This document shows, piece by piece, positions 15,811 to 23,037 of a stretch of 64,000 nt of DNA. The notes under the pieces are model-generated. The model was given only the letters and a program-made list of their open reading frames with translations, made no database searches and was not told where the DNA came from. The stretch covers positions 372,001 to 436,000 of the forward strand of contig NC_018514.1 in NCBI RefSeq assembly GCF_000292915.1, given 5' to 3'. A program made the translations under genes and the position numbers. How positions within the stretch are numbered: position 1 is the first letter of the stretch; every line of letters begins with the position of its first letter. Origin of the DNA: Burkholderia cepacia GG4. GTDB lineage: Bacteria > Pseudomonadota > Gammaproteobacteria > Burkholderiales > Burkholderiaceae.

Positions 15811-16389
15811 ATGCTCGTCCTGATTCTCGGTTTAGCGATCTTCCTCGGTGTGCACTCGATCCGGATCGTGGCCGACGGCTGGCGCACCGCGATGATCGCG
15901 CGCGTTGGCGAGAAGGGCTGGAAGGCGGGCTATTCGATCGCGTCGATCATCGGCTTCGTGCTGATCATCCGCGGCTACGGGGTCGCGCGCGAGAACGCGA
16001 CGCTCCTGTGGATGTCGCCCGTCGGCGTGCGCCACCTGACGGGCATGCTGACTGCGGTCGCGTTCGTGCTGATCGCCGCGTCGTACGTACCGCGCAACCG
16101 GATCAAGACGCTCGCCGGGCATCCGATGGTGGCCGGCGTGATGGTGTGGGCGGTCGCGCACCTGCTCGTCAACGGCACGATGCACGCGGCCGTGCTGTTC
16201 GGCGCGTTCTTCGTGTGGTCGCTCGTCCAGTTCATCGTGTCGCGCACGCGCGATCGCCGCGATGGCGTTCGCTATCCGGCCGGCCGCCTGTCGGGCGACG
16301 TCATCGCCGTCGCGGCCGGACTCATCGTGTGGGCGGTATTCGCGCTGTTGCTGCACGGACCGCTGATCGGCGTGCGACCGTTCGGTTGA
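15811..16389 (+). CDS. NnrU family integral membrane protein
   Basis: A 192-residue protein with about five hydrophobic helices. The start MLVLILGLAIFLGVHSIRI, the internal GYSIASIIGFVLIIRGYG and HPMVAGVMVWAVAHLLVNG are characteristic of NnrU. The family was named from denitrification clusters and is related to the methanethiol S-methyltransferase/isoprenylcysteine-type membrane enzymes; its own activity is not established. The start at 15811 has GGAGA at 15800-15804. No denitrification gene is adjacent. Convergent with the TSUP exporter gene. Confidence 0.88.
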   Translation: MLVLILGLAIFLGVHSIRIVADGWRTAMIARVGEKGWKAGYSIASIIGFVLIIRGYGVARENATLLWMSPVGVRHLTGMLTAVAFVLIAASYVPRNRIKTLAGHPMVAGVMVWAVAHLLVNGTMHAAVLFGAFFVWSLVQFIVSRTRDRRDGVRYPAGRLSGDVIAVAAGLIVWAVFALLLHGPLIGVRPFG

Positions 16390-16415
16390 ACGGGCACGCC
16401 TGCCAGGCTTGAGGA

Positions 16416-16439
16416 GCGGGGCCGCAAGTCGCGCCCCGC
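16416..16439. terminator. GC-rich hairpin after nnrU-like gene
   Basis: GCGGGGC (16416-16422) pairs with GCCCCGC (16433-16439), with a 10-nt loop, 27 bp after the stop at 16389 and between convergent genes. No U-tract; possible terminator. Confidence 0.4.
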
Positions 16440-16531
16440 ACCCGCGAATCCGAAAGACGTCTTGCGGTTCGCTCATCAATTGCCGTCGCGGCGGCGGCAT
16501 GCGTGCCGCGCCGTCGGCCGCTGCGCGCGCG

Positions 16532-17269
16532 TCAGATCGGCTTGACGAACAGGCCGACGGTGAGGGCGGCCCCGATGCAGACGATCGCGATCCGCAGCAC
16601 GCGCTCGTTCACGCGGTGCAGCGCCCACGCGCCGAGCAGGCCGCCGACGATCGCGCCGCCGCCGAGCGCGATGGCCTCGCGCCAGTGCAGGTGCGGCGAG
16701 CTCAGGAACAGCACGACCGCCGACGCGTTCATCACACCCGCGAGCGCGTTCTTGGTCGACATCGCGTGACGCGGCGACAGGCCTGCCATCGTCAGCGCGG
16801 CCATCATCAGGAACCCGATGCCGCCGCCGAAGTAGCCGCCGTAGATCGCGATCAGGAACTGCGAGATCGCGGCCGTGACGGGGCCGAGATGCTGCGTGCC
16901 CGCGCCGGGCTTGCGGAAGAAGCTGCCCCACGCGAACACGACCGTCGCGAACAGCACGAGCCACGGCACGAGGTGCGAGAAGATCGACGACGGGGTCTTC
17001 AGCAGCAGCAGGCCGCCGAGTGCGCCGCCGACCACGCTGATCGCGAACAGCGCGCGAAACGACAGCTTGCCCGCGCCGCGCACCATGTTGCGGCTTGCCC
17101 AGCCGGTCGTGACCTGGCCGGGGAACAGCGCGACCGTCGACGTGATGTTCGCCGCGAGCGGCGACATCCCGGATACGATCAGCGCGGGCAGCGTGACGAA
17201 CGAGCCGCCGCCCGCGAGGGCGTTCTGCAGGCCGGCCCACAGGCCGGCGAGGATGATGAGGGCGAGCAT
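16532..17269 (-). CDS. Sulfite exporter TauE/SafE (TSUP) family permease
   Basis: A 245-residue membrane protein with about eight hydrophobic helices. GLQNALAGGGSFVTLPALIVSG and the second-half echo LIAIYGGYFGGGIGFLMMAAL are the duplicated TSUP motifs, followed by KNALAGVMNASAVVLF. TSUP proteins export sulfite, sulfoacetate or related organosulfur anions, or take up organic acids; no pathway neighbour narrows this. The reading frame is open far upstream (to 17644) only because an 8-bp repeat lacks stops. The ATG at 17269 fits the family N-terminus (MLALIILAGLWAGLQNALAGG). The repeat lies 184 bp upstream of this start. Confidence 0.9.
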   Translation of the reverse strand: MLALIILAGLWAGLQNALAGGGSFVTLPALIVSGMSPLAANITSTVALFPGQVTTGWASRNMVRGAGKLSFRALFAISVVGGALGGLLLLKTPSSIFSHLVPWLVLFATVVFAWGSFFRKPGAGTQHLGPVTAAISQFLIAIYGGYFGGGIGFLMMAALTMAGLSPRHAMSTKNALAGVMNASAVVLFLSSPHLHWREAIALGGGAIVGGLLGAWALHRVNERVLRIAIVCIGAALTVGLFVKPI

Positions 17270-17452
17270 CGGTGCGGGAGCGGAGAGGTGGCGGGGCGCG
17301 CAGGCCGGAGGCGGGCACGCGCGGCGGTGGCCCGATGGTAATGCAGGATCGCGGTGGCGCAAAGCGGGGCAAGCGCGGGGGCTACGGACGTGCGTGACCG
17401 GCAGCCTGCGGCCGGTCGAGGGGCGGCGTTGCTTGCGGCGTTGCGCCAGCAC

Positions 17453-17636
17453 GCGACGAAGCGACGAAGCGACGAAGCGACGAAGCGACGAAGCGACGAA
17501 GCGACGAAGCGACGAAGCGACGAAGCGACGAAGCGACGAAGCGACGAAGCGACGAAGCGACGAAGCGACGAAGCGACGAAGCGACGAAGCGACGAAGCGA
17601 CGACACGACGACACGACGACACGACGACACGACGAC
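17453..17636. repeat. 8-bp minisatellite: 18 copies of GCGACGAA plus 5 variant copies
   Basis: Eighteen exact GCGACGAA units occupy 17453-17596. They are followed by GCGACGAC and four ACGACGAC units (17597-17636). The array lies between the TSUP gene start (17269, minus strand) and the DUF488 stop (17664, minus strand), so it is in the 5' region of the TSUP gene. The 8-bp unit is not a multiple of three. All frames across it are open because no unit contains a stop. Confidence 0.97.
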
Positions 17637-17663
17637 ACGGTCATGCGCGCGACCGATCCAGCG

Positions 17664-18242
17664 TCACTCGTCCGGCTGCGCGGCGGTTTCCTCCGCTGCT
17701 GCAGCGTCTTCGACGTCCGGATAGACGATCGTGCCGTCCGCCCGGATCACCGCACCGGCCGTGAGGCGCGCGGGCTCCACGCGGTTCTTGCCCATGATGT
17801 GCAGCACCGTTTCGCCGCGCGCGATCAGGTAGTCGGACACGATACGCCGGTGACAGCGCCACCACACGGCTTCCGAACACATGATCGCGCAGCGCTGCCG
17901 GTGCCCTTGCACGATCAGCTGGTCGAGGCCGGCTCGAAACTCGGGCGACAGCGCGTAGTCGGCGTAGCGATGGAAGCTTCGGTTGGTCCAGAAGTCGTTG
18001 ACCTCGTCGGGCACGCCGCGCGACTTGCCGCGCAGCCCACCGAGCTCGGCGATGTGCTCGTACGTGATATCGACCGCGGCCAGCGCGGCGGGGAGCGTCG
18101 CTTCGTTGAACTGCGGATTCGTGCGCGAGCGCGTCATCTTCCGGATATCGGCGAGCAACGCGATGTCGACCGCGTCGAGCATCTCGACGAATTCGTCGAG
18201 CGTGCGGTTCGAATGACCGATCGTATAGAACGGGAGCGTCAC
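17664..18242 (-). CDS. DUF488 family protein
   Basis: A 192-residue protein. The start LPFYTIGHSNRTLDEFVEML, the central ADIRKMTRSRTNPQFN and CSEAVWWRCHRRIVSDYL are the DUF488 hallmarks (conserved GHSN, DVR/DIR-x-x-x-R-S, and CHR). The family is widespread, cytoplasmic and of unknown activity. The start is a GTG at 18242 that overlaps the TGA of the upstream HVA1 gene in the sequence GTGA, indicating translational coupling. The acidic, Ala/Glu-rich C-terminal tail (EDAAAAEETAAQPDE) is unlikely to be structured. DUF488 and HVA1/DUF2945 genes are often neighbours. Confidence 0.88.
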   Translation of the reverse strand: MTLPFYTIGHSNRTLDEFVEMLDAVDIALLADIRKMTRSRTNPQFNEATLPAALAAVDITYEHIAELGGLRGKSRGVPDEVNDFWTNRSFHRYADYALSPEFRAGLDQLIVQGHRQRCAIMCSEAVWWRCHRRIVSDYLIARGETVLHIMGKNRVEPARLTAGAVIRADGTIVYPDVEDAAAAEETAAQPDE

Positions 18243-18466
18243 GCGTCGTCCTTGCCGGCCAGGCGTTCGAGCACGCGGCCGCGATGCGCGGCGATGTGGT
18301 CGGTGCGGTCGCTCTTGATCTCGTATTGCGGATCGTCGGGCGACGCGCGGTGGCGATGGCCCTTGTAATCGAAATCCTGCGTGTGGATCGCGATGATCGT
18401 GCCGGTCACGTAACCGGCTTCGGAATTCCAGCGGACGTGGTCGCCCAGCTTGAATGGTGTCGTCAT
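18239..18466 (-). CDS. HVA1/DUF2945 TUDOR-like small protein
   Basis: A 75-residue protein with the sequence LGDHVRWNSEAGYVTGTIIAI, then HRASPDDPQYEIKSDRTDHIAAHRGRVLERL, the complete hypervirulence-associated TUDOR domain (DUF2945). These SH3-like barrels are small cytoplasmic proteins; their ligand is unknown. A GGAGG precedes the ATG on the minus strand. Its stop overlaps the start of the DUF488 gene, so the two are one transcription and translation unit. Confidence 0.9.
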   Translation of the reverse strand: MTTPFKLGDHVRWNSEAGYVTGTIIAIHTQDFDYKGHRHRASPDDPQYEIKSDRTDHIAAHRGRVLERLAGKDDA

Positions 18467-18863
18467 GCCTCCTCCTTGCGTCGGGGATGCGCGGCGTCGC
18501 GGGCAGCCGCCGACCGCGCATGAGACGCGTCGATTTTACCGCGCTGGACGCGGGCATTCGTGCCGGATCGCGCGTCGTTACCCGTCGCATCTGACAGATC
18601 GTAAGAAAGTCACCGATGCGATCGGCACACCCTGGCAACGACGCGTTTTCGCATACGGAATGCGGGGAATCCATGTTTTCGAACTACCCGAACGGGTAGC
18701 GACCGCCTACCCGTCCCGTCCCTACACTGCGTTCCCAACGGATGGTGCGCAGCGATGCCGCTTCCTTATCGCCCGCGGTCGGACCCACGCGCATCGGAAC
18801 GCGTCCGGGACGCCGGTTCGGCTTCGGGCCTTCCAACAGCAAGAACGCCAGGAGACTCATTGG
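18467..18863. promoter_or_regulatory. Upstream region of the porin gene with inverted-repeat operator and -10 box
   Basis: No gene in about 400 bp. AATCCAT (18668-18674) is followed by the perfect inverted repeat CTACCCG-AA-CGGGTAG (18684-18699) and a likely -10 element TACACT (18723-18728). The same three elements with nearly the same spacing occur upstream of the carboxylase operon at 20330-20389. The repeat centre lies 34 bp upstream of the -10 centre, the usual place for a class II activator. AGGAGA at 18850-18855 is the porin ribosome binding site. Confidence 0.65.
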
Positions 18864-19949
18864 ATGAAACGTCGCCGATCCCGCCTTCGCTTTACCGCCG
18901 CGGCCGTCGTATCGGCCGCCGCCGCGATTCCATCCGCCCATGCGCAAAGTAGCGTCACGCTGTATGGCGTCGTCGACGCCGGGATCCTGTACACGAGCAA
19001 GACCGTGAACCCGGCCACCGGGCAGAACGCCGGCCATCAGTTCTCGATGGTGACGGGCGGCATGACGCCGTCGCTGTTCGGCCTGAAAGGCGTCGAGGAT
19101 CTCGGCGGCGGCCTGAAGGCGATGTTCGCGCTCGAAAGCGGGATCGACATCTCGAACGGCGGCTTTACCGATTCGAACGGCAACATGTTCGGTCGGCAGG
19201 CATGGGTGGGCCTCGCCAGTCCGTACGGGACGGTGAAGGCCGGCGTGCAGTTCTCGCCATTCGTGCTGTCGCTCATCTCGACCGACGCGCGCGACGTGTC
19301 GTACTTCGGCAGCGGCGTGCCGGTCTACGTCGGCAGCGTGTTCGTGACCGGCATCTTCAACGCGAACGCAGTGTCCTATACGAGCCCGACGATCGGCGGC
19401 TTCCAGGGCGCCGCGATGCTCGCGCTCGGTGGCGTCGCCGGCGACTTCCAGGCGGGGCGGCAGTATTCGGCGAGCCTCAACTACACGTACGGGCCGCTGC
19501 TGATCAGCGCGGCCATGTACAACGGCAATGCGGGCGGCACCGCCGCGTCGACGCCGATTCCGAGCACGGTGCCGTTTACCGGCCGCACGATCGGCGCCAG
19601 CTACCGCTATCGTGACCTGACGGTGAAGGCGTCGTTCGTCAGCTTCAAGGTCTCCGGTTCGTTCGACAACCGCGTCTACAGCGGCGGCCTGAGCTATCAG
19701 ATCACGCCGGCGGTGAACGCGGACGCCGGCGTGTGGTACACCAGCGACGGCAACGACACCGGCAACCATTCGATCATGGCCGCGACGGGCGTGACCTACA
19801 GCCTGTCGAAGGCGACGCTGCTGTACGGCCAGTTCGGCTTCGTCAACAACCACGGGAAGATGAATACCGGCCTGTCGACCAACGACGCGCTGTTCGGCGC
19901 ATCGGGCTCGACGTTCGGCTCGGCCGTCGGTATCCGTCACCTCTTCTGA
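18864..19949 (+). CDS. Gram-negative general porin (OmpC/Opc type)
   Basis: A 361-residue outer membrane trimeric porin. The signal peptide MKRRRSRLRFTAAAVVSAAAAIPSAHA ends before QSSVTLYGVVDAGILY, the canonical mature N-terminus of Burkholderia porins. Alternating beta strands follow, with the conserved LFGLKGVEDLGGGLKAMFALESG and RQAWVGLASPYGTVKAG, and a C-terminal phenylalanine (VGIRHLF) needed for outer membrane assembly. Its promoter shares an operator-like element with the carboxylase operon that starts 0.6 kb downstream, so it probably imports the substrate of that pathway. Confidence 0.93.
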   Translation: MKRRRSRLRFTAAAVVSAAAAIPSAHAQSSVTLYGVVDAGILYTSKTVNPATGQNAGHQFSMVTGGMTPSLFGLKGVEDLGGGLKAMFALESGIDISNGGFTDSNGNMFGRQAWVGLASPYGTVKAGVQFSPFVLSLISTDARDVSYFGSGVPVYVGSVFVTGIFNANAVSYTSPTIGGFQGAAMLALGGVAGDFQAGRQYSASLNYTYGPLLISAAMYNGNAGGTAASTPIPSTVPFTGRTIGASYRYRDLTVKASFVSFKVSGSFDNRVYSGGLSYQITPAVNADAGVWYTSDGNDTGNHSIMAATGVTYSLSKATLLYGQFGFVNNHGKMNTGLSTNDALFGASGSTFGSAVGIRHLF

Positions 19950-19954
19950 TCGGC

Positions 19955-19985
19955 GCGCGCTGCATCCGCGACGCGTGCAGCGCGC
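19955..19985. terminator. 10-bp perfect hairpin directly after porin gene
   Basis: GCGCGCTGCA (19955-19964) pairs with TGCAGCGCGC (19976-19985), loop 11 nt, beginning 5 bp after the porin stop. It lacks a U-tract. The remaining sequence to 20329 shows no convincing gene. Confidence 0.5.
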
Positions 19986-20329
19986 GAATCGACGTCGATC
20001 CCTACCTCGATCTCGCCGCCGACTTCGGCGGATACCGCGCCTGCCGGTTCGGCGGGCGGGCCGCATGTTCTCCGCGATCGCGGGAGTCGTGCGGTGCACC
20101 GTACCGCTTCTTCCCGCCTGCGGCCCCCCTTCCCGTGCAGCGCCGATGCAATGTCGGCGGACGGGCTTCTCCCGTTCGTCGGCATTGACCCGCGCCGGTC
20201 GCGCGACGCTATGTGTGCGACCTAGCCGCGCCCGTGCAAGCCGCTCGTCCCTCGTTACCGTCACCTCGTCGCCCACGGCGGCGCTAATGCGCGACTTCAC
20301 GCACGCGGCCGACCACGCCGGATACGGGC

Positions 20330-20389
20330 AATCCATATCCCGAGACTACCCGGACGGGTGGCGTGATGCGTGATGCGGATACCTAAACT
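20330..20389 (+). promoter_or_regulatory. Operator and promoter of the ketone-carboxylase-type operon
   Basis: AATCCAT at 20330-20336, an inverted repeat CTACCCG-GA-CGGGTGG at 20346-20361 (one mismatch), and -10-like TAAACT at 20384-20389. AATCCAT-to-repeat spacing is 16 nt in both this and the porin promoter, and repeat-start-to--10 spacing is 38 versus 39 nt. No -35 consensus is visible, in keeping with an activator-dependent promoter. The MalT-like regulator at 31318 is the natural candidate to bind here. Confidence 0.65.
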
Positions 20390-20423
20390 GATTCCACGAT
20401 AGATACAACACACAGGAGACGAC

Positions 20424-20528
20424 GTGTATCACCCATCCCTTTCGCCGTTGCGCGGTCGCCCGACCGAACAGCGCGCGCCGCTCGATCTTCCCGTCGATCC
20501 GCCGTTGCGGCGGATGTGCCGGGCCTGA
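20424..20528 (+). CDS. Putative 34-residue leader ORF before the carboxylase operon
   Basis: A GTG at 20424 preceded by a perfect AGGAGA (20415-20420) opens a 34-codon frame ending in TGA at 20526-20528, 28 bp before the first enzyme gene. The peptide is rich in Pro, Arg and Leu, starts YHPSLSPLRGRP and ends LRRMCRA. It has no signal peptide and no family I recognise. It starts 35 nt after the -10 box, so it is the first translated element of the transcript. It could be a regulatory leader peptide, a true small protein, or simply a translated spacer; the strong ribosome binding site favours real translation. Confidence 0.5.
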   Translation: MYHPSLSPLRGRPTEQRAPLDLPVDPPLRRMCRA

Positions 20529-20556
20529 CCCGGCTCTTCATTCAGCGAGACAGCTC

Positions 20557-22557
20557 ATGACTCACTCATCCGGTTTCACGCGCGATGTCCGCCCGGGCGC
20601 GACCAGCGCCGGGCCCGTGCGGCATCGCCTGATCAACATCGACAACGGCGGCACGCTGACCGACATCTGCGTGATGGACAGCGACAAGGTGGTGCGCACG
20701 AAGACGTTGACGACGCCCCACGATCTGTCGCAATGCCTGTTCGACGGCTTGCGCAAGGCATCCGAAGCCATCTTCGGTCGCGAGGATCTCGAGGCGCTGC
20801 TGCTGTCGACGGCGGCGATCCGCTATTCGACGACGCAAGGCACCAACGCGCTCGTCGAGCGCAAGGGCCCGCGGCTCGGCCTGGTGGTCGGGGGCACGCT
20901 GACGGCCGCGCGGATTCGCGGCGCGGACGGTGCGGCAAGCCTGTTCGACACCGTGATCGGCGAGCGTACCGTCACGCTCGGCAGCGAGCCGTCCGAAGCG
21001 GACATCGTGCGCGTGGTCGGCGAGCTCGCGGCGGCGGGCGCGAACCGGCTGGTCGTCGCGATCGGCGGGTCGCAGCGGGCGGAACTCGAGCAGCAACTGA
21101 AGCGCCGGCTGCTGCGCAGTTTCCCGCCGCACCTGCTCGGCGCGCTGCCGATCCTGTATGCGCACGAAGTCGCGGACGACGCCGACGACGTACGCCGCAC
21201 CTGGACCGCGCTGTTCAACGCGTTCCTGCATCCGGCGATGGAGCGGTTCCTGTACAGCGCCGAGCAGAAGCTGCGCGACGCGCGTGCGCAAAGCCCGCTG
21301 CTGGTGTTTCGCAACGACGGCCATGCGGGCCGCGTCGCGAAGACGATCGCGCTGAAGACCTACAGTTCCGGCCCGCGCGGCGGAATGGAAGGCGCGCGCG
21401 TGCTGGCTGCGCACTACGGACTCACGCATCTGCTGTCGATGGATATCGGCGGCACGACGACCGACATCGGCGTCGTCGACGAACGCGGCGTGCGCGCGAA
21501 CCGGCACGGCAACGTCGAAGGCGTCGCGACGTCGTTCGCACTGTGCGACGTGGTCAGCGCGGGCGTCGGCGGCAGTTCGATCATTCGCGCGGACGGCGAG
21601 CGGCTCACGGTCGGGCCGGAGAGCGTCGGCAGCGCACCGGGGCCCGCGTGCTTCGGCCTGGGCGGCACGCAGGCGACGATCACCGACGCGTTCGCGCTCG
21701 CCGGATTGCTCGATCCAGCTTCGTTCTTCGGTGGAAAGCTGCATCTCGACAAGGCGCGTGCGCAGCACGCAATCCACGCGCATGTCGCCGATCCGATGAG
21801 GATGGGCGACAAGGAGGCGCTGGCCGCGATGGAGGCCGCATGGGTGAAGAAGGTCGCCGACAGCCTCGTTGCCTATACGGAGATCCGCGCCGATACGACG
21901 CTCGCCGCATTCGGCGGCGCGGGCGCGTTCGTCGCGTGCCGGGTCGCGGCAGCGATCGGCGTGAAGCGCGTGCTGATTCCCGGCCTGGCGGCGGTGTTTT
22001 CCGCTTACGGGATCGGATTTTCGGACGTGGGCCACGGTTTCTCGGCCCCGCTGGTCGATCCGAGCGGCGACGCGCTCGTCGCGACGATGGACGCGTTACT
22101 CACGCAAGCGTCACGCGCGATGTTCGGCGAAGGCGCGGCGATCGACGATTGCCGGCTGGTCTACACGCTCGAAGCCACCGGTGCCGACGGCACGACGGTC
22201 GAGCATGCGTTGCAAGGACCGGCGTTGCCGCCGGGCGTCGAGCCGGGCGCCACGCTGTCGGTGACGCTGACCGCGATCAAGCGCATGCCGCAGGCGACGC
22301 TCGACGGCCGGTTCGGCGAAAGCGGCCGGCAGGCCGCGATCGCGCGCGGCACGCGCACGGTCACCGTCGACGGCCGCGATGCCGAACTGCCGCTGTATCG
22401 CGTCGACGATCAGCCGAAGGGCGTCGCGGTGCACGCGGCGGGACCGGCCGTGCTCGAGGAAGACTTCTTCACCGGGCGCATCGACGCCGGCTGGCACTTC
22501 GAAATCAACGCCGCTGGAGACATCCTGCTCAGCAGCGGCAAGGAGAGCGAACAATGA
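20557..22557 (+). CDS. Hydantoinase/oxoprolinase A-type subunit (acetophenone carboxylase alpha-like)
   Basis: A 666-residue HyuA-family protein. The nucleotide-binding motif INIDNGGTLTDICVMD lies at the N-terminus; YSTTQGTNALVERKGPRLGL, YSSGPRGGMEGARVLA and LLSMDIGGTTTDIGVVDE (the second phosphate-binding motif of the actin/hsp70-like fold) follow. HyuA proteins are ATP-dependent subunits of hydantoinases, oxoprolinases and acetone or acetophenone carboxylases. First enzyme gene of the operon; its TGA overlaps the ATG of the next gene. The size (about 70 kDa) and position match ApcA of the acetophenone carboxylase of Aromatoleum; the assignment to a ketone carboxylase rests on the whole operon. 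Confidence 0.85.
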   Translation: MTHSSGFTRDVRPGATSAGPVRHRLINIDNGGTLTDICVMDSDKVVRTKTLTTPHDLSQCLFDGLRKASEAIFGREDLEALLLSTAAIRYSTTQGTNALVERKGPRLGLVVGGTLTAARIRGADGAASLFDTVIGERTVTLGSEPSEADIVRVVGELAAAGANRLVVAIGGSQRAELEQQLKRRLLRSFPPHLLGALPILYAHEVADDADDVRRTWTALFNAFLHPAMERFLYSAEQKLRDARAQSPLLVFRNDGHAGRVAKTIALKTYSSGPRGGMEGARVLAAHYGLTHLLSMDIGGTTTDIGVVDERGVRANRHGNVEGVATSFALCDVVSAGVGGSSIIRADGERLTVGPESVGSAPGPACFGLGGTQATITDAFALAGLLDPASFFGGKLHLDKARAQHAIHAHVADPMRMGDKEALAAMEAAWVKKVADSLVAYTEIRADTTLAAFGGAGAFVACRVAAAIGVKRVLIPGLAAVFSAYGIGFSDVGHGFSAPLVDPSGDALVATMDALLTQASRAMFGEGAAIDDCRLVYTLEATGADGTTVEHALQGPALPPGVEPGATLSVTLTAIKRMPQATLDGRFGESGRQAAIARGTRTVTVDGRDAELPLYRVDDQPKGVAVHAAGPAVLEEDFFTGRIDAGWHFEINAAGDILLSSGKESEQ

Positions 22558-23018
22558 AGGTCCTGATTACCGAAACCCTGCGCATCGACCTCGGGACGGA
22601 GCAATGGGAATGCCGGCGATGCGGCCATGAGCATGGCAGTGCGCGCGACAACTACAAGCGAGGATTGCTTGTCCATGATCGCGACCCGCGCGAGATTCAC
22701 AAGCCGCTGCTCGATCCGGCACGCTACGAGCGCACGTATTCGCCGGACCCCGACTGGTGCCGCATCCTCGAATACTACTGCCCGGAATGCGGCGTGCTGG
22801 TCGAAGCCGAATATCTGCCGCCCGGTCATCCGCCGTTGCACGACATCGAGCTCGACATCGACGCGCTGAAAATGCAGTGGCAGGACCGGCCGGAGATGAC
22901 CGAACCCGCGCAGGCGCCCGACCTCGCGCTCGAACGCGTGAAGCTGCAGCGCGCGCTGCATGCGGCCGCGCATCACCGGCATGCGCTCGTCGCCGACGCC
23001 GATGCATCGTCCACTTGA
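22554..23018 (+). CDS. Small zinc-ribbon-like subunit (acetone/acetophenone carboxylase gamma-like)
   Basis: A 154-residue protein with two CxxC pairs, WECRRCGHEHG at residues 18-28 and YYCPECGVLVEAEYLPPG near residue 75, separated by a basic, aromatic stretch (DNYKRGLLVHDRDP...YERTYSPDPDWC). This is the layout of the small subunit of acetone carboxylase (AcxC, larger) and acetophenone carboxylase (ApcB, about 15 kDa), which binds zinc. ATGA overlap with the preceding gene shows tight coupling. Free-standing genes of this family are rarely found away from HyuA/HyuB partners, which is strong support for the carboxylase call. Confidence 0.82.
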   Translation: MKVLITETLRIDLGTEQWECRRCGHEHGSARDNYKRGLLVHDRDPREIHKPLLDPARYERTYSPDPDWCRILEYYCPECGVLVEAEYLPPGHPPLHDIELDIDALKMQWQDRPEMTEPAQAPDLALERVKLQRALHAAAHHRHALVADADASST

Positions 23019-23037
23019 GATACGGGGAGAACCGCTC

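Noticed and set aside
17453..17636. CRISPR array
   Set aside because: Units are 8 bp, contiguous and without spacers; no cas genes nearby. It is a tandem repeat.
17269..17644. Extended N-terminus of the TSUP protein through the 8-bp repeat
   Set aside because: The extension is only the repeat read in frame (SLRRFVAS-like units) plus spacer; the ATG at 17269 gives the family start. The open frame is a property of the repeat.
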